Below, piece after piece: positions 61,942 to 64,000 of a stretch of DNA of 64,000 bases. Position numbers and translations under genes: made by a program. Location: contig NW_003314261.1 in the NCBI RefSeq assembly GCF_000143415.4, positions 5,823,800-5,887,799 of the forward strand, read 5' to 3'. The notes under the pieces are model-generated. The model saw only the letters and a list, made by a program, of their open reading frames with translations. It was not told where the DNA came from and did not search any database. The number at the start of each line of letters is the position of its first letter. Position 1 is the stretch's first letter. This DNA is from Selaginella moellendorffii. Lineage: Eukaryota; Streptophyta; Lycopodiopsida; Selaginellales; Selaginellaceae.

Positions 61942-62268
61942 ATGAAGGTGCTCAAGGCTAGTACATATGCAAGTTTATTTATCATTATTATCATTTCTTT
62001 AACTATTAAAAGTGTGGATGCGGTCACCGCCATTACTACCTATGCTGCACCAGGTTGTGCTGGACTAGCTAATACATATTCCAATTGTGGTGTGTGCCAG
62101 ACTTTAGCAACAGGAGTTGGAGGCTATAAAATTGACTTTGATGGAAATCCTATGCGGATTTACACTGTACCAGGTTGTACAGGTGAATCCCCAGTGATAA
62201 CTCAAGATCGAGAATCATGTGGTATCGCTAGCCTTCCTATTCTCAGCTTTGTTATACGCTGCCCATAG
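61942..62268 (+). CDS. MiAMP1-like secreted antimicrobial peptide, intact
   Basis: One exon of 108 codons. A hydrophobic signal peptide (about residues 1-27, ending SVDA) precedes a mature part of about 81 residues with six cysteines at 39, 49, 52, 79, 93 and 107. The spacing and motifs (PGC, SNCGVC, GGYKIDF, PGCTGE, and a final RCP) match the MiAMP1 family first found in macadamia seeds, which folds as a beta-barrel of the gamma-crystallin type and inhibits fungi. It is expected to be secreted. A TATA box lies at 61885-61891, and AATAAATAAA-like sequence follows the stop at about 62290. This is the only intact member in the window. Confidence 0.88.
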   Translation: MKVLKASTYASLFIIIIISLTIKSVDAVTAITTYAAPGCAGLANTYSNCGVCQTLATGVGGYKIDFDGNPMRIYTVPGCTGESPVITQDRESCGIASLPILSFVIRCP

Positions 62269-63013
62269 GTTGGATGAGATGTGATACTTAATAAATAAAG
62301 TTGGTTGTTGCTCTTGAGCTAGAGTATATTACTATTAGCAAATTTTGAGCAATTTCTTGCAAGTATTCACTAGGATGCTTTAATGGCCGACATACTTCTT
62401 CTAAATAGACAATCTTGATGGCTTGTGAGGTGTAGGGCTTTGAGATTGTAATTATCATGATTATTGCTATGGTGCATGGATATATGTTGAATTATGAGAA
62501 ATTCACATGTAGCTACTACAATATAACATTACATATAACAGTGACTTCAATAAATAATAGTGATGAGCTTTTCGGAAAATAATTTAATATATCTAACTAT
62601 TAAAGAGACATCTAAGAAATATGCAATCTATATGAAACTTAATTCATATTTTTTGAGGCAGAAAATAAGTACCAATTAGATAGCTAATTTATGGTGCTTA
62701 CAATTGCATGTGTAAGCTTGAAGATGTTTTAAGGATCAAACAAACTCTACAAGTGTGTTCATGAAATGATTCAATGAGAGTTGGATGGTTTTCTTGAAAA
62801 TTCTAAATTTACAAAAATACCAGATATAGAAGGCTCATAATTCATTCTAAAGAACTAAAAGTTAAGACTAATTGAGAAACTTCCAGTAGTTCATTATAAA
62901 TATTTGTAATGAAAATATACTCTTTTTTTAGATTTTACATATGTAATTTACCAATACATATGTTACTCCTTTTTAAGTTTTCCTATGTTGTAGAGAACAA
63001 TCAACTCAACTTG
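62269..63013. other. AT-rich spacer, no gene seen
   Basis: 3' flank of the MiAMP1-like gene and unassigned AT-rich DNA. Confidence 0.6.
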
Positions 63014-63077
63014 GATATTTTTTTTGTTGGTGAGTTGTTTTTCACCACTTGAGTCCCTCACCAACAAAAATAATATC
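63014..63077. repeat. Foldback 1: inverted copies of the GATATTTTTGTTGGTGAG box
   Basis: Arms 63014-63034 and 63057-63077 are complementary with one or two mismatches. The arm sequence is the conserved upstream box of the MiAMP1-like family. Confidence 0.8.
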
Positions 63078-63092
63078 TACATAAGATTAAAA

Positions 63093-63169
63093 AAAAAAAG
63101 TCAATATAATCTTGAAATTTGAGAATAAGAATCTTATTCAAAAAATTTCAAGATTATATTGACTTTTTT
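63093..63169. repeat. Foldback 2: long near-perfect hairpin
   Basis: Arms 63093-63120 and 63143-63169 match over at least 22 bp without mismatch (core TCAATATAATCTTGAAATTT), and the loop itself contains GAATAAGA and TCTTATTC, extending the pairing. The right arm is the upstream TTTCAAGATTAT box of the family. Confidence 0.85.
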
Positions 63170-63359
63170 GTTTATATTATATGAATAAATCTATTTGTAT
63201 CAGAGTATATTTAATAAATTCAAAATATTATAGACATATAAGTTACAAAAAACTTTTGAAAATGTATTCCACCGGTTGCTAGTCTTGAGCACCTGATTGT
63301 TTGCCAATCACTTATTACCCAAAGCCTTGGCTTATATAACTAAACTTTGACTCTTGATA

Positions 63360-63470
63360 TACATATGTGAAATTTCATTTATCATGGTTATCATCACATT
63401 AGCTCCCAGAAGTGTAGGAGGGGTCATCACTATTATTATATATGTTTTACCAAGTTGTGTGGGCAAACCC
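63360..63470 (+). pseudogene. MiAMP1-like peptide relic next to the foldbacks
   Basis: Matches the start of the family in order: ATTTCATTTATCATGGTTATC, GAAGTGTAGGAGGGGTCATC, then TTTACCAAGTTGTGTGGGC, the counterpart of the first PGC motif. The start codon is followed at once by TGA, and the rest is lost. Confidence 0.7.
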
Positions 63471-63828
63471 AGAATCCTTGAATTCAATAGAATATGGGAA
63501 AGTATGTAGGAAAATGAAAAGGTCAAACTCCGAAAAATCCCACAAGAAATGGCAAATATGAAGTTCAAGACACACAAACAATTTGCAGCATACTGCATCT
63601 TGCAATTGCTACCTAATATCATGTTCCTTGGGCGTGTAAAAAAGTTTTCTACCTCCTCCACATCTTGTGCAAGAAAAGAAAATGGCAAAAAGCTCCAACA
63701 CTAATGTTAGAGGAAACTTATAAGAACTCACTCCCACATGCAAACAGTCCACAACAAAATATAGCTGGGATTTCTCTCTCATTTTACTTTACCTTTAAGA
63801 ATCTGTAATCACTAAGATAGTTCCCAAA

Positions 63829-64000
<172 letters not shown>

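Noticed and set aside
63332-63688. 118-codon minus-strand frame at the right end
   Set aside because: It runs antisense across the MiAMP1-like relic and AT-rich DNA; no motif supports it.

Overview
The window looks like nuclear DNA of a seedless land plant, most likely a spike-moss such as Selaginella (inference). The genes carry many introns of about 35-150 bp, mostly 50-70 bp. Plastid and photoreceptor genes mark it as a plant: a cryptochrome with a DAS-type tail and a pTAC3-like SAP protein. A ZMYND10-type dynein-arm assembly factor, which flowering plants lack, points to a lineage with flagellated sperm.

Left part (1-24.6 kb) is an ordinary, compact genic region. In order it holds the tail of a plus-strand gene (1-110), a low-complexity protein resembling the DUF7950 family (760-3039, minus), a cryptochrome (5090-7346, minus), a tight plus-strand run of TMEM214-like, ZMYND10, pTAC3/PAP1-like and MOF/KAT8-type MYST genes (9256-20179, spacers 54-263 bp), a small putative plastid membrane protein (20186-20755, minus), a tentative short spliced gene (20776-21460, plus), a BLADE-ON-PETIOLE/NPR-type BTB-ankyrin gene (21529-22788, minus) and an unresolved exon-like stretch (22.9-24.6 kb).

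Middle part (24.76-57.3 kb) is a five-unit tandem array with a basic period of about 5.2-5.75 kb. Each unit carries on the minus strand a dead germin-like gene (type A) and a second germin-like gene (type B), then an unidentified decayed block, a decayed MiAMP1-like antimicrobial-peptide gene on the plus strand, and an AT-rich tail. Type B looks intact in units 2, 4 and 5, has a frameshifted C-terminus in unit 3 and is truncated in unit 1. Unit 1 was enlarged to 11 kb by two LTR-element insertions with visible target-site duplications: a miniature element (27665-28749) and a gypsy chromovirus lacking protease and reverse transcriptase (29010-33181). The gypsy element carries a third, nested miniature element (30974-31860).

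Right part (57.3-64 kb) is AT-rich. It holds a badly decayed plus-strand gypsy integrase with a probable 3' LTR, the one intact MiAMP1-like gene (61942-62268), a further relic next to a pair of foldback sequences, and a long TA microsatellite at the end. The common theme of the accessory half is repeated duplication and decay of two secreted families linked to defence, germin-like cupins and MiAMP1-like peptides, travelling together in one cassette.
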